In this document: in pieces, positions 8,339 through 15,356 of the stretch
Numbering within the stretch: the first letter of the stretch is position 1
Layout: every line of letters starts with the position of its first letter
Origin: Actinomycetales bacterium UBA1416
Lineage (GTDB): Bacteria > Actinomycetota > Actinomycetes > Actinomycetales > Actinomycetaceae
DNA length: 16,850 nt
Assembly: GCA_002304945.1 (NCBI GenBank)
Contig: DBPQ01000044.1
Location: forward strand, 1 to 16,850
Reading direction: 5' to 3'
Program-made: the position numbers and the translations under genes
The notes under the pieces: generated by a model
What the model was told of the DNA's origin: nothing
What the model saw: only the letters and a program-made list of their open reading frames with translations
The model's database searches: none

Positions 8339-8406
8339 TGTTTCCCCGTCCCCAATTCCTGCGAGTCGTCCCTGACCGCTCACGCAATGGTGAGTTCCCT
8401 GAAACC

Positions 8407-8412
8407 AATCTA
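8407..8412 (-). promoter_or_regulatory. Possible -10 box of the large helicase gene
   Basis: TAGATT on the minus strand fits the TANNNT -10 consensus and lies between the GNAT stop and the helicase start. Initiation about seven bases further on would give a leader of about 60 bases to the preferred GTG at 8338. No TTGAC-like -35 is seen at the expected distance. Confidence 0.3.
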
Positions 8413-8455
8413 GGCGCTTCCGAGCCGCTTTCCGGGGACGCCGCAGGACGGAGGG

Positions 8456-9175
8456 TCAGGCCTTCTCGGGCTGTGAATGCAAGTCCGGGCCCAGCTCGGA
8501 CCGCTTCTCCTCGATCTGCAGGAACCGGATGAACGCGTCGGCGCCCCGGACTTCGATGGGGTGCTCAGGGCGGATGTAGGTGTCGGGAGTCACTCGAACC
8601 CTGATCTCCTCGACGCCGTGCCGACCAGCTTGGGCGATGCGCCGCCTGCCATTCGGCTGGTACCCGGTCTTCCGGCTGACCGCCGCGGAAGCCGCGTTCC
8701 CCTCGATGTAGCCGGAGTGGCACTCCAGCGCCCCGAGGTGATCGAAGGCGAAGCCGACGATCGCCTGCCTCATCAGGGTCCCCGTCCCCTTCCCCTGGTG
8801 GTCGAGCCCGAGCCAAGATCCCGTGGAAACCGAGCGACTGAGTGGAAACTGGTCGGCGGACATGTCCTGCGCCCCGACGATCGCGCCGTCGCGCCGGACG
8901 ACAAGGGCGAAGTTCCACTTGTCGGGTGCGAACGCGGCACGCTGGGACCACCACCATGCCAGGGACGTCGCGGGGAAGGCGTTCGGGTTCCCGGGCTGGT
9001 ACGGAACCTCGTGCCAGGCCTCCAGAAACGGCATCGGAAGCTGCGGGTCCACCACCCCTGCCGCAACGACGTCGACCACGCCAGGGATGTCCTCGTCGCG
9101 CAACACACGCAACTCAACAGGGCCGCACCCGATGGTGAGCCCGAAGGGTGGAAAGATTTCCTCCAGAGTGAGCAC
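8456..9175 (-). CDS. GNAT family N-acetyltransferase (RimJ/RimL-like)
   Basis: This 239-residue protein carries the GNAT fold. The acetyl-CoA pyrophosphate-binding loop is HQGKGTG near residues 126-132, preceded by TGSWLGLD and followed by FAFDHLGALECHSGYIEGNAASAAVSRKTGY, the usual RimL-type motif B region. Such enzymes move acetyl from acetyl-CoA to an amine on a protein N-terminus, antibiotic or small metabolite; the substrate cannot be told from sequence. GTG 9175 is chosen because the protein then opens MLTLEEIFPPFGL with the first β-strand in place. A GTG at 9190 is possible, and the longer upstream open frame is Arg/Pro-rich and opposite another gene. No strong ribosome-binding site is seen. 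It lies upstream of the helicase on the same strand with a 117-base gap, so it need not belong to the defence unit. Confidence 0.87.
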   Translation of the reverse strand: MLTLEEIFPPFGLTIGCGPVELRVLRDEDIPGVVDVVAAGVVDPQLPMPFLEAWHEVPYQPGNPNAFPATSLAWWWSQRAAFAPDKWNFALVVRRDGAIVGAQDMSADQFPLSRSVSTGSWLGLDHQGKGTGTLMRQAIVGFAFDHLGALECHSGYIEGNAASAAVSRKTGYQPNGRRRIAQAGRHGVEEIRVRVTPDTYIRPEHPIEVRGADAFIRFLQIEEKRSELGPDLHSQPEKA

Positions 9176-9269
9176 GGTCCAGCCTGACACGAATGGGCCG
9201 GGCCTGTCCTCGTGCCGTCCGGGCCGATATCGTGGGGTCGATTCCCAGCAGCAGCGAAGGAGTCGACCG

Positions 9270-9377
9270 GTGGCGAAGTACCTGATCTCGTTCCCCAGTG
9301 CCGCCATGGCGGTACGAGAGGAGGAGCCCTCCCGAGAGGAGACGCTGCGGTGGGCGGGTCGGACGGACGGCGGATGA
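9270..9377 (+). pseudogene. 5' stump of a YCII-like gene
   Basis: A GTG start with a good GAAGGAG upstream opens a 35-codon frame reading MAKYLISFPSAAMAV. That matches the way small YCII-related proteins of actinobacteria begin, which are normally about 100 residues or longer. After about 15 residues the reading changes to an unrelated REEEPSREETL stretch and stops at TGA 9375-9377. The core of the domain is missing, so this looks like an intact promoter and start joined by a deletion to the next gene. The stop overlaps the HIT gene ATG (ATGA at 9374-9377), so the stump may now act as a coupled leader peptide. The family assignment rests on about 15 residues. Confidence 0.5.
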
Positions 9378-9877
9378 CGCCCGCGAAGGAAGACGCAGCG
9401 GCGTCGTCGGACATGGGTCATGACGCGATGACACGGCACGCCGAACCTCCGTCAGAGGTGTGCCTGTTCTGCGCCATTGCGGCCGGGGAGGCCGAGGCCA
9501 GCGTGGTGCACGAGGACACGACCGTCGTGGCCTTCATGGACCGGTACCCGGTCACGCCCGGCCATCTCCTGGTGGTACCACGCCGGCATGCGGTGGGTCT
9601 CGAGGACCTCGACGGCACCACGAGTGCTCACGTCTGGTCGGTCGGTCATGACATGGCACGGGCCCTGCGACGCTCGAGCATGCGCTGCGAGGGCATCAAC
9701 ATCCTGCTCTGCGACGGCGAGGTCGCCTTCCAGTCAGTCTTCCACTTCCACCTCCACGTCATCCCCCGGTACGCGGGGGACGGCTGGACGATCGAACCCG
9801 ACACGAAAGAACGCGACAGGTCACTCCTCGACAGCGACGCGCACGCGATCAAGGAGGCCATCGCGTCAACGCGGTGA
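9374..9877 (+). CDS. HIT family (histidine triad) hydrolase
   Basis: This 167-residue protein is a HIT nucleotide hydrolase. It has CLFCAIAAGE at residues 30-39, YPVTPGHLLVVPRRH at 58-72 and the triad H124-F-H126-L-H128-V-I in QSVFHFHLHVIPR. The final motif histidine is the nucleophile that forms an AMP-enzyme intermediate in this family; substrates include Ap4A-type dinucleotides and AMP-amidates. CxxC at 30-33 could bind zinc with a nearby histidine, as in many HIT proteins. ATG 9374 is chosen because it overlaps the stop of the preceding short frame (ATGA), allowing coupled translation; ATG 9413 and 9428 are alternatives that would remove a poorly ordered N-terminal stretch. The catalytic triad is complete, so it is probably active. 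Confidence 0.92.
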   Translation: MTPAKEDAAASSDMGHDAMTRHAEPPSEVCLFCAIAAGEAEASVVHEDTTVVAFMDRYPVTPGHLLVVPRRHAVGLEDLDGTTSAHVWSVGHDMARALRRSSMRCEGINILLCDGEVAFQSVFHFHLHVIPRYAGDGWTIEPDTKERDRSLLDSDAHAIKEAIASTR

Positions 9878-10342
9878 TTGCTGATCTCGGCTCGCTTGGC
9901 AGTCAGCACTGGGTTGGAGGCTGATCGAACTGGTCCGCAACCCTCGGGCTCTGCTCTGGCGGGCATGACGGTCTCGAAGTGCGCCCCCCGGCGGCAGATG
10001 ACGCTCGCTCGGCAGCGTGGCGACGTCGTCGGACGACCTGTTGACGATCGCCGTCAGGTACGGCTAAGGCTCGACCGGGGCGTGCGGGCGCGCGGTTCGC
10101 GCCGTCCAGGGCGTCTACCGGAGTGACGCCTGCCGGGACGGGGTCGCTCACGCAGCCAACAGAAGGCTCGGCCTGACCGTCCAAGAAGACCACCATGCAC
10201 ATCCCCGCCGTTGGCACGCGGCGCCATCGAGAACGGGCTCCCCGCGGCCGTCGCAGCCGCGGCGTGGGAGTTCATCCACGGCCGCGGTCCGAGGAGCCCT
10301 CTCGAGTGGGCAGCCACTGCGCGGTACCCTCGTCACGATCCC
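9878..10342. other. 465-base stretch without a recognisable gene
   Basis: Several short open frames exist here on both strands, but none has a recognisable domain, a good ribosome-binding site or sensible amino-acid composition. No terminator, tRNA or insertion-sequence end is evident. It may be the decayed junction between the HIT gene and the minus-strand gene that ends at 10343. Confidence 0.5.
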
Positions 10343-10978
10343 TCACGGCCGGTCCACAGAAGATCGGGGCTGCCGGAACTCGAACTCAACCTGGGCTGCG
10401 GGGTCAATGCTCGTGATGATCCTGCTGTAGAACGCTTCGGCTTGATCTCTCAGCACCTCCTCATTCGAGGCGATGTACTGCTCCTGGTCGTCAGCGCTGA
10501 GAATGTCGTTCACCATTTCCAGGGGGTCGATCTGAGGCGTCACCCAGCTCAACACACCGTTGTTCTCGGCGACCAACTTGAAACTCACATTGTCATGACC
10601 GATGAACTTGAACTCGGGAATCTGAACGACATAGCCGCCATCGTCGGTCTGCTCGATGTCGACATCCCTGCCCTCTATGCCAAGCTTGGCATTGAAGGTG
10701 TACTGGATGAACGACGCTCTCTCGCTGCCGGGGACCTCAACGCCAAAGAGGGCTCTCCTCTCGGCGGACTTCTCTGAGATCCCCTGAATACCCAGGCTCA
10801 GCAGCACCACCTGCTCCCTGCGTTCCACCGCGTTGATGATCTGCGAGTGACTGGTCGCGGAGTTCGACTCAAGAAGCGGAAGATCCGGAAAGACCTTCAC
10901 TGCGCCGAAGGCGAGCAGCGCCCCTGCGACCAACACGCCGACCAGCCACAGGAAGAACTTCCCGACCCCAGCCATCAT
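10343..10978 (-). CDS. Membrane-anchored protein resembling DUF4230
   Basis: This 211-residue protein starts at ATG 10978, with GGGAG five bases upstream. Residues 7-28 form one hydrophobic segment (KFFLWLVGVLVAGALLAFGAV), without a lipobox cysteine, so a single N-terminal anchor with the rest outside the membrane is likely. The body has a β-rich region, FGVEVPGSERASFIQYTFNAKLGIE at about 78-102 and VVQIPEFKFIG at 117-127. A charged helical region (SADDQEQYIASNEEVLRDQAEAF) follows at 161-183. This order of hydrophobic anchor, repeated strands and C-terminal helix is like DUF4230 proteins, whose function is unknown; I am only moderately sure of the match. Base and codon use is visibly richer in A/T than the neighbours, which suggests separate origin. 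Confidence 0.75.
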   Translation of the reverse strand: MMAGVGKFFLWLVGVLVAGALLAFGAVKVFPDLPLLESNSATSHSQIINAVERREQVVLLSLGIQGISEKSAERRALFGVEVPGSERASFIQYTFNAKLGIEGRDVDIEQTDDGGYVVQIPEFKFIGHDNVSFKLVAENNGVLSWVTPQIDPLEMVNDILSADDQEQYIASNEEVLRDQAEAFYSRIITSIDPAAQVEFEFRQPRSSVDRP

Positions 10979-11074
10979 CGAATCTCCCAACTGCCCCAAC
11001 CCAGTTGCTTCGCTGCATCTGGGACCACCTAACCCCCGGGCGTGCTGTCGGGTTGAATACACCGTCGGGCATCA

Positions 11075-11090
11075 ACCGTCTCTTGACGGT
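11075..11090. repeat. Inverted repeat upstream of the DUF4230-like gene
   Basis: ACCGTC and GACGGT arms separated by TCTT form a perfect 16-base inverted repeat about 100 bases upstream of the ATG at 10978. It could be an operator or part of a leader hairpin; nothing in the sequence names a binding protein. Confidence 0.45.
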
Positions 11091-11254
11091 ACCTCATCTC
11101 AACCTGAACAGCTCGGACTTCTGGGCTCTGTCCATCCTTTACCATTCTCCGCTGCTTTCGCAGACGGAGTGCCACCGATGCGTGCCATCGTGCTGCCGTC
11201 GAGAAAGGTCTTGGGCCGGTATGGGCTACGTCTGCTGTGTTGGGAGAGCAAAGA

Positions 11255-11277
11255 GCCCGGACCACCGTGGTCCGGGC
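11255..11277 (-). terminator. Rho-independent terminator of the AhpD-like gene
   Basis: GCCCGGACCAC pairs with GTGGTCCGGGC, an 11-base perfect inverted repeat that would fold as about nine pairs with a small loop. On the minus strand it is followed by TCTTTGCTC and lies 33 bases past the AhpD-like stop, so it should end that transcript. On the plus strand the tail is poor in T. Confidence 0.8.
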
Positions 11278-11309
11278 CCTTCGGGTTTCCTCGGGTGAGC
11301 TGTTCGAGC

Positions 11310-11648
11310 TCAGGAGAATTGCTCGAGTGCTTCGCGAGCCTCGGCCCCGTAAACGACCGACGGGCCGCCCCCCATCAGGATGGCGACGCCGATCGTCTCG
11401 ATGACCTCGTCACGGGTTGCGCCCGCGGCGAGCGCGTCCTTGACGTGGCAGGCGATGCAACCCTCACACCGGATCGCTATCGCGATCGCGAGGGACTGAA
11501 GTTCCTTGTCCTTCGTTGAGAGCGCACCAGGGGCCACTGCCGCCTTGTGAACGGTTCCGAACCCCTGCATGAGGTCGGGGAGGTCCCTTCCGAGTGCCCC
11601 CATCCCGTTGAGAACGGCGGCGTGAATCTGTGCAAAGTCCTTCGACAT
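11310..11648 (-). CDS. Carboxymuconolactone decarboxylase / AhpD-like protein
   Basis: This 112-residue protein is a small all-helical CMD-family protein. The core is IAIRCEGCIACHVKDALAAGAT at residues 57-78, with C64 and C67 forming the CxxC and H68 next to it. This is the redox and proton-relay motif seen in AhpD alkylhydroperoxidases and related proteins. ELQSLAIA before it and EVIETIGVAI after it are the usual helices. Members reduce peroxides through the CxxC pair or act in aromatic-acid degradation; the intact cysteine pair favours a redox role. ATG 11648 has a strong AAGGAGAC seven bases upstream, which rules out the longer open frame reaching 11945. A strong terminator follows, so it is probably transcribed alone. 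Confidence 0.92.
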   Translation of the reverse strand: MSKDFAQIHAAVLNGMGALGRDLPDLMQGFGTVHKAAVAPGALSTKDKELQSLAIAIAIRCEGCIACHVKDALAAGATRDEVIETIGVAILMGGGPSVVYGAEAREALEQFS

Positions 11649-12017
11649 GTTTCGTCTCCTTTCGTCCACCCATTCTGTGCAGACGCCTGCGGCACCGATC
11701 TGGGACCTCGGCCCGGGATGGATCTGGGACTTCAGCCCGGGATGGCTGTCTTGCGTGCATGTCTTCGTCCGGCCATCGACGGGGAGCTGCGGGCGGCGCT
11801 GTCGGTGTCCTGCCCGCGGACCAGTGCTGGTCCTGGAGCGAGCGCTGGTAAGAACGCGAATGCGAGGTCGACGAGCACGTCGCTGCCGGCTGCGTGACCC
11901 ATCGCGAGTCCACCGAGGACTTCCCGCCTGTGACGCCCACGCCAACGACCCCCACCCACACCCCGGCCCGCCGCGCTGCGGGTGAAACCGGTGCGGTCCG
12001 CTCCCGGCATCCTCGGA
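11649..12017. other. Non-coding stretch upstream of the AhpD-like gene
   Basis: Apart from a tandem duplication at 11697-11744, nothing recognisable is seen. Open frames on both strands are Arg/Pro-rich and lack ribosome-binding sites. The promoter of the AhpD-like gene should lie at its left end. Confidence 0.5.
11697..11744. repeat. Tandem duplication of a 24-bp unit
   Basis: Two adjacent 24-base copies, each running from GATCTGGGAC to GCCCGGGATG, differ at two positions (C/T and G/A). They start about 50 bases upstream of the AhpD-like ATG, where a promoter or operator would be expected. Confidence 0.85.
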
Positions 12018-12281
12018 ATGACCTGGTCATTCACCAGTCCCGACGGGCGAGCGACCTTCCAACTCATCACCGTGAACGGCGAACTGCACTGCCGGTGGCG
12101 TCGGGTGGGAGACACGACGCTTTCAAGAACCCGTAGGGGTCGGGTACTCAACGGGGTCAGTGCTTTCAAGCCGCGACCCGCCGACATCGTGCAGGACGAC
12201 GTGTTCCGCTTGACCGAGACCGTCACGGCCGTGCGCAGCCGACGATCGTATGTCGAAGTCGGGTTACGCCACGGACGGTGA
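12018..12281 (+). CDS. Small uncertain open frame (87 codons)
   Basis: The frame reads MTWSFTSPDGRATFQLITVNGELHC and then becomes Arg-rich. The first 30 residues have a balanced composition like a real protein; the rest does not, so this may be the start of a gene cut short or a chance frame. The 3' end overlaps the decayed hydrolase on the other strand. There is no good ribosome-binding site, and I do not recognise the family. Confidence 0.2.
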   Translation: MTWSFTSPDGRATFQLITVNGELHCRWRRVGDTTLSRTRRGRVLNGVSAFKPRPADIVQDDVFRLTETVTAVRSRRSYVEVGLRHGR

Positions 12282-12780
12282 GATCAGTGTGGAGGCCCAG
12301 CGCAGGAATTCCCGTGCGGCGCGCGGATCGCTCGCCACTTCCATGTGGCCCTGGTCCTCGTGCACGATCAGCGTGCAGTTCGGGATGAGCGCGGCCGTCT
12401 CCTCGATCACTGATCTCGGGAAGAACTGATCGCGGTCGCCGGCAATCAGGAGAATCGGGACGGTGATCTCAAGGAGGATGACCCGGGAGTCGAACGCCAA
12501 CCCCGCCTCGGTCTCGACGATGAGATCACCCATCGGGACGCCCAATCATCCCTCCGAACGATTCGCCGACCACCACGTCCACAAACCGAACTGATCCTCG
12601 ATCAGGGCGGCGACATCGTCCGCCATGTCGAGGAGGGTGTGGCCTTGGGGCATGGTGCGCCGTCATCCCACCGCCCACACCGTGTAGCCGGCATCCGAGA
12701 ACGGCCGGTACATCAGACTGGCGGCGCGCTGCGCATCGCAACTCCTCCCGACCCTCCGAGCCTATTCCCGCGGGCGGCAC
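12264..12780 (-). pseudogene. Decayed alpha/beta hydrolase
   Basis: Read 5' to 3' on the minus strand, pieces of one alpha/beta hydrolase lie in two frames. First comes DAQRAASLMYRPFSDAGYTV, then a TGA stop. Next, in the same frame, come QGHTLLDMADDVAALIEDQFG. A frame change leads to the nucleophile elbow VDVVVGESFGGMIG (G-x-S-x-G). A change back gives MGDLIVETEAGLAF, followed by VPILLIAGDRDQFFP with the acid residue and HEDQGHMEVA with the catalytic histidine. The cap region of about 80-100 residues that normally separates elbow and acid is missing, as is the N-terminal oxyanion region. Stops, at least two frame changes and the deletion make a product impossible. The last 93 codons (from about 12545) remain open and might be predicted as a gene. 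Confidence 0.82.
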
Positions 12781-12905
12781 TGCAAACATCCCGAGGGTCC
12801 ACCGAACACGCCCCATGCGACTTCCTCGTTCAGGACTGTCGCGGCACCGCCGCAGTCGGAGATGGGCGAGGATTGGCCGACAGCACTCATTGAGGAGACC
12901 TGACG

Positions 12906-13505
12906 ATGAACTTCTTCCCGAACGTCGAACCCCTGCCCGACAGGGGCGATTGCGACGAGCCTGTGATCCCCGTGTGGGCCGGGGCGCCGGAGGACGTCAT
13001 GCCTGGGGTGGTCCCGGTCGAGCTGGTACTGGGACGGTCCGAGAGCACGGTGGTGCTGCTGACCAGCATTCGAGCGTTTCCCACAGGGCTCTCCATGCAC
13101 CTGAGTGTGCGAGTGCGGGGTCCCTTGGGGCACAGGGACCTGCACGCAGAGATGTTCGACGGGCCCTTCTCGCACAACGCTGACACAGACTGGCAGGCGA
13201 GGCGGTTGAAGTGGGGCTTCGAGTTCGCCGACGGCACCCGAGCCACCAACGTCGACCCGTTCCTGCCGCTGCCCGACCACGATGATCCGACGTGGGAACC
13301 GGACCGGCCCGTCCTGATGGGTGGCGGCGGAGGAGGTTCGCCAAGATCGATCGACCGGGACTACTGGCTGTGGCCACTTCCTCCCGCGGGAACTCTGCGT
13401 GTCGCATGCGAGTGGCTCGATCATGGGATCGAAATGACCGTCCAGGACGTGCCGCTCGCTCCCATCCTGGACGCCGCCACGCGTTCTGCACCCCTCTGGC
13501 CGTAG
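12906..13505 (+). CDS. Conserved actinobacterial protein of unknown function
   Basis: This 199-residue protein starts at ATG 12906 with GAGGAG a few bases upstream. It opens MNFFPNVEPLPDRG; a stretch of alternating hydrophobic residues around 36-71 (VPVELVLGRSESTVVLLTS and LSMHLSVRVRG) looks like β-strands. Residues 137-144 form a run of glycines (LMGGGGGG), followed by DRDYWLWPLPPAG at 150-162 and LRVACEWLDHGI at 164-175. The Gly run followed by YWLWPLPP and CEW is a pattern I associate with a recurring actinobacterial protein family without assigned function. There is no signal peptide or membrane segment, so it is probably cytosolic. It stands alone between a pseudogene and a convergent hydrolase. 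Confidence 0.85.
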   Translation: MNFFPNVEPLPDRGDCDEPVIPVWAGAPEDVMPGVVPVELVLGRSESTVVLLTSIRAFPTGLSMHLSVRVRGPLGHRDLHAEMFDGPFSHNADTDWQARRLKWGFEFADGTRATNVDPFLPLPDHDDPTWEPDRPVLMGGGGGGSPRSIDRDYWLWPLPPAGTLRVACEWLDHGIEMTVQDVPLAPILDAATRSAPLWP

Positions 13506-13582
13506 GACCGAAGCGACAGGTCTGCAGAGGTGGTGCCCGGCTGGGACGTCGAAGGGCATGGCCGCCACGGCGAGCGCCCGGA

Positions 13583-13610
13583 GATCCGGGGGGCCGGGTC
13601 GCCCCCGATC
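13583..13610. terminator. Possible bidirectional terminator
   Basis: GATC-C-GGGGG pairs with CCCCCGATC with one bulged base, around an eight-to-nine-base loop, in the 132-base gap between two convergent genes. The position fits a shared terminator, but no T tract follows. Confidence 0.35.
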
Positions 13611-13637
13611 CCCTCCTCGCCTCCGACGGCCCTCACA

Positions 13638-14456
13638 TCAGGCCTCCGGGCGATCGTCATGCGCCGCGATGAACTTCGTGATCGCTGAAGCGAGTTCTGT
13701 GGGGTGAGTGAGGGCCAGGTCATGGCCGGCACCGTCAATCATGACGGTGCTCATCCCCGGGAACAGGGCGTGCATCCACGTCCTGGTCTGCTGGAACCAC
13801 GACCCGCTGTCGGTCCCGCCGACGTACAGCACCGGCGCGGACACCCGCGCGGCGTCGTCGGCCCCGTACTGCCACCCCAGCAGCGCTGGGATGTCACGGA
13901 GGAAGAACGCGTCCGCGTCCCGCTCGAGGCGGGCGACCGACCCCGGTACCAGCGCCTCCTGCCGGGAACGCCAGTCGCGCCCGCTGAGCATGGTCATGAC
14001 CTCCTCGAGGGCCGCTGCTCCTCCCTCCCGCTCGTGTGTGTGGAGCAGGTGACGGTTGGCTGCCAGGAAGTCCGCGGAGTCCGGGACGTGCCGGGGTGGT
14101 GGCTCGGCAACCGTGAGGGTCCGCACCGCGTTGGGGGCAGCACTGGCGAGGGTGAGGGCGACCGCCGCGGAGTAGCTCGCCCCGATCACGTGCGCAGGTA
14201 CGGAGTCCAGTTCGGACAGGATCGCAAGGCAGTCCGTGGCATCGATATCGATGGACGCCGGTCCGCGCGTCGCGGCGCTCCCGCCGTAGCCTCGGCGGTC
14301 GAAGGTGATGACGCGGTACCGCTCGCGGAGCAGGCGCATCACGGGCATCAACTCGTCCACCGACAGTGCCGTCTGCACCACCATCACGGGTTCCCCGGAA
14401 CCGTCGGACCGCGCCGACAGCACTCCACCGTCGACGGCGACCTCGCTGTGTCCCAT
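13638..14456 (-). CDS. Alpha/beta hydrolase fold protein
   Basis: This 272-residue protein has the complete catalytic set of an alpha/beta hydrolase. The nucleophile elbow is GASYS (S94), within VIGASYSAAVAL. The acid is D216 in LYVGGTDSGSW and the histidine is H245 in DGAGHDLAL. The early strand-turn FDRRGYGGSA at 52-61 is typical. The oxyanion HG motif is replaced by VQTALSVDELMP, which occurs in some members, so the reaction (esterase, lactonase, haloperoxidase-like or other) cannot be given. ATG 14456 (MGHSEVAVDGG) is preferred over TTG 14492 because TTG starts are rare; neither has a strong ribosome-binding site. It converges with the unknown gene before it. Confidence 0.88.
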   Translation of the reverse strand: MGHSEVAVDGGVLSARSDGSGEPVMVVQTALSVDELMPVMRLLRERYRVITFDRRGYGGSAATRGPASIDIDATDCLAILSELDSVPAHVIGASYSAAVALTLASAAPNAVRTLTVAEPPPRHVPDSADFLAANRHLLHTHEREGGAAALEEVMTMLSGRDWRSRQEALVPGSVARLERDADAFFLRDIPALLGWQYGADDAARVSAPVLYVGGTDSGSWFQQTRTWMHALFPGMSTVMIDGAGHDLALTHPTELASAITKFIAAHDDRPEA

Positions 14457-14596
14457 GGAGTCGAATCTCGCACCGGGCGGGACACGAGGCAAGACCGCTG
14501 AGCCGACGACCTCAGCCGGATAGCTGGCTCAATCCGCGGCGCTTGGGGTCGCCACCGGGTTGACCGCCAGCCTGCACCAGGCAGCGACGGTTGTGC

Positions 14597-15253
14597 TCAG
14601 TGACGCGTGGTGAGTGTGAGGAAGATGTCAGTGCCGGCCGCTGCCGCCTGAATGTCTGCCACCGAGTCCACGGCCCACGTTGGGCCGTGGGCTGCGGCGT
14701 GTGGGCCCACCCCGATGACCCGCATGCCAGCAGCGAGACCCGCCGCGATGCCGTTCTCGGAGTCCTCGATAACCACGCAAGCAGCGGGGTCAACGCGAAG
14801 CAGTCGTGCGGCGGCGAGGAAGACCTCGGGGTCGGGCTTCCCGAACGTGACGTCTTCCGCCGTGACGGCGACCGGTGGCATCCGCACTCCTGCGGCACCC
14901 ATCCGGGCCTCGGCGAGTTGCCGGGTGGCTGAGGTGACGAGCGCGTGGCGAAGTCCTGCGAGCTGGGCCAGCAGGGCGTCGGCGCCCGGGATCTCGACGA
15001 CGCCGTCCAGTTCGACGGTCTCGCGGACCAGCAGTTGCTCGTTCTCCGCGATGTTGACCTCGTGGGGGCGATCGGGCAGGAGCAGCGCCATGCTGTCCTT
15101 CCCCTGACGACCATGGACGATCGCCAGCGTCCGCGCCGGATCCACGCCGTGGGAGTCGGACCACTCTCGCCAGAGCCGCTCGACGACGGCCGTGGAGTCG
15201 ACGAGCGTGCCGTCCATGTCGAGCAGGACGGCGGCAGCGACGGTCTCGATCAT
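14597..15253 (-). CDS. HAD-superfamily phosphatase, β-phosphoglucomutase/sugar-phosphatase-like
   Basis: This 218-residue protein has all four HAD motifs. Motif I is LDMDGTLVDS, with nucleophile D12 and acid/base D14. Motif II is VTSAT at 106-110, motif III is K139 in FGKPDPEVF, and motif IV is E163-D164 in VIEDSENGI. The helical C1 cap between residues 20 and 85 places it in subfamily I with sugar-phosphatases such as YfbT and with β-phosphoglucomutases. It should hydrolyse a small phosphorylated metabolite in the cytosol. It is divergent from the TetR gene with 103 bases between, so the two may share control. ATG 15253 is followed directly by the first β-strand, although no strong ribosome-binding site is seen. 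Confidence 0.93.
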   Translation of the reverse strand: MIETVAAAVLLDMDGTLVDSTAVVERLWREWSDSHGVDPARTLAIVHGRQGKDSMALLLPDRPHEVNIAENEQLLVRETVELDGVVEIPGADALLAQLAGLRHALVTSATRQLAEARMGAAGVRMPPVAVTAEDVTFGKPDPEVFLAAARLLRVDPAACVVIEDSENGIAAGLAAGMRVIGVGPHAAAHGPTWAVDSVADIQAAAAGTDIFLTLTTRH

Positions 15254-15356
15254 GCTTCGACCCTACCGGGCGTCCGAGAGCCGCTCGGCCCCCCGACTCC
15301 GCGAGGACGCACGAGGGCCGTTCGTCCCCTATTGCAGACTCCTGACGGCGCGTAGC

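Noticed and set aside
1..8383. Assignment of the island as a complete DISARM or Druantia system
   Set aside because: No methyltransferase, PLD nuclease or other Dru/Drm genes are visible, and the domain fusion differs from the described types. The window is cut at the left.
3068..8413. Very long plus-strand open frames opposite the large helicase (736 and 1001 codons)
   Set aside because: They are antisense frames created by strong G/C third-position bias. Their products are His/Arg/Gly-rich with no domain, while the minus strand holds all helicase motifs.
9176..9439. Extension of the GNAT gene to an upstream start at 9439
   Set aside because: The added 88 residues are Arg/Pro-rich, overlap the HIT gene and its leader on the other strand, and precede the natural N-terminus of the fold.
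10211..10777. 188-codon plus-strand open frame
   Set aside because: Most of it is antisense to the membrane-anchored gene, whose start, ribosome-binding site and hydrophobic segment are clear. The remaining 5' part has no recognisable domain.
11649..11945. N-terminal extension of the AhpD-like protein to 11945
   Set aside because: A strong ribosome-binding site directly precedes ATG 11648, and the extension consists of translated tandem repeat and Arg-rich sequence.
14671..14700. CCCACG/CGTGGG palindrome inside the HAD gene
   Set aside because: It lies well within a sound coding sequence near its 3' end and shows no sign of a regulatory role.
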